Assembly: GCF_905200055.1 (NCBI RefSeq) | Contig: NZ_CAJKIS010000036.1 | Location: 1 to 23,987 of the forward strand | DNA: 23,987 nt | From: an uncultured Fusobacterium sp. | GTDB taxonomy: Bacteria; Fusobacteriota; Fusobacteriia; Fusobacteriales; Fusobacteriaceae | Direction of reading: 5' to 3' | Shown: piece by piece, positions 23,607 through 23,987 of the stretch | Layout of the letters: every line of letters starts with the position of its first letter | How positions within the stretch are numbered: the first letter of the stretch is position 1 | Program-made: the position numbers and the translations under genes | The notes under the pieces: model-generated | Database searches by the model: none | Told to the model about the DNA's origin: nothing | What the model saw: only the letters and a program-made list of their open reading frames with translations

Positions 23607-23987
23607 TATGATTAAAACTATAATTTCCAAAAATAGAGAAGTGCAAACGACTACTACTTTTGAGACGCAGAAACGAAGTTTCTGTGATCCTTAAATTTCC
23701 ATTAATAAAACTTATATTTTTTAACATCAATTTGACTCCATGTCAGTGAATAAAGAATCCCTAGGCTCATTCCGTTGAAAATGCAAAACTCACTCGCAAG
23801 CTCGCTCAAACACGTTGCATTTTCTTAACTTCATTTCGCTGAGGGCTTCTAATATTCACTTCCGAATTACGTCAACTTGATATTAGGGATAATTTATTTT
23901 TAATACTCCTAATATCAGCTAAATGTAATTTAGAGAAGAATATTAGAGAGAGTTACGAAATCTGACGCTAAAAATTCCGACGTGTTT
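23607..23987. repeat. Gene-free margin made of repeats and dyads
   Basis: No convincing gene is present. Visible parts are a hairpin at 23666-23686 (GCAGAAAC, loop GAA, GTTTCTGT plus one outer pair), a 10-bp inverted repeat GAAAATGCAA/TTGCATTTTC at 23777-23786 and 23815-23824, a second copy of the window-start repeat at 23865-23904, and a 10-bp inverted repeat TGATATTAGG/CCTAATATCA at 23878-23887 and 23908-23917. The base composition is visibly less AT-rich than other intergenic stretches here (for example the CACTCGCAAGCTCGCTC stretch), which supports a mobile or repeat origin. Confidence 0.6.
23865..23904. repeat. Dispersed intergenic repeat, copy B
   Basis: This is the second copy of the sequence at 1-40, same orientation, 28 of the first 30 bases identical. 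In this copy, part of the repeat forms the left arm of a perfect 10-bp dyad (TGATATTAGG with CCTAATATCA) that copy A lacks because of a base change. Confidence 0.75.

Noticed and set aside
1..23987. CRISPR array search, prompted by the CARF gene
   Set aside because: No set of regularly spaced direct repeats of 25-40 bases was seen anywhere; only two copies of one short repeat occur, about 24 kb apart.
1..23987. tRNA or rRNA genes
   Set aside because: No cloverleaf with GGTTCGAATCC-type T-loop or rRNA-like GC-rich stretch was found in the gene-free gaps.
1..23987. The two direct repeats as attachment sites of an integrated element
   Set aside because: Genes between are mostly core functions (coaE, pgpA, mnmA, birA), with no integrase or phage genes, so an interspersed repeat family is the simpler explanation.

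Overview
The window looks like a chromosomal segment of a strict anaerobe of the genus Fusobacterium, most likely the F. varium/ulcerans/mortiferum group. This is inferred from very low G+C in every gene, strong AGA/TTA/ATA codon preference, purine-rich ribosome binding sites, and a gene mix typical of amino-acid-fermenting fusobacteria (opine-dehydrogenase-type oxidoreductase, AbgT and ArsB/NhaD-type transporters). No rRNA, tRNA, CRISPR array, insertion sequence or phage gene was found. Species assignment is not proven by anything here.

Layout. (1) 1-231 and 23607-23987 are non-coding margins that share a dispersed repeat. (2) 232-1563 (-) is a MATE efflux pump with its own terminator, divergent from a two-gene unit of a small basic protein of unknown function and a 3-methyladenine DNA glycosylase. 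(3) 2860-3948 is a stand-alone CARF-domain (CRISPR-associated APE2256/Csx1-like) protein with a winged-helix-like segment and an unassigned C-terminal domain, with its own promoter region and terminator. (4) A LysR regulator (-) is divergent from an opine-dehydrogenase-like gene and a flavin-reductase-like gene, with a clear nested dyad between them. (5) 6901-14490 is a tight six-gene operon behind a good promoter: coaE, a U32 (RlhA-like) protein, pgpA, cinA, an XRE-cupin regulator, and a fusion of a FakA-type fatty-acid kinase with a FakB/DegV-type fatty-acid-binding protein. (6) 14491-14867 is a structured non-coding stretch ending in a leader with mutually exclusive helices, a four-codon upstream ORF and a sequence complementary to the next gene's start codon. 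(7) 14868-21106 is a second close-packed operon: two paralogous ArsB/NhaD-type permeases flanking a PTS-EIIA/CBS fusion, then birA, a potassium channel and mnmA. (8) A membrane-anchored orphan PTS EIIB protein with its own promoter and terminator. (9) An AbgT-family transporter with a strong terminator.

How the genes fit together. Operon 5 mixes CoA and phospholipid metabolism (CoaE, PgpA, FakAB fusion) with RNA modification (U32), NMN recycling (CinA) and a small-molecule-sensing repressor. Operon 7 centres on ion/anion transport: twin permeases and a K+ channel, with a regulatory protein carrying both a phosphorylatable PTS domain and a nucleotide-binding CBS pair. The leader in front of it is the most attractive candidate for an undescribed regulatory element; the CARF protein without any CRISPR locus in the window is the most attractive protein-level candidate. 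Starts were moved from the longest open frame where a ribosome binding site decided it (MATE, opine dehydrogenase, coaE, mnmA, EIIB).
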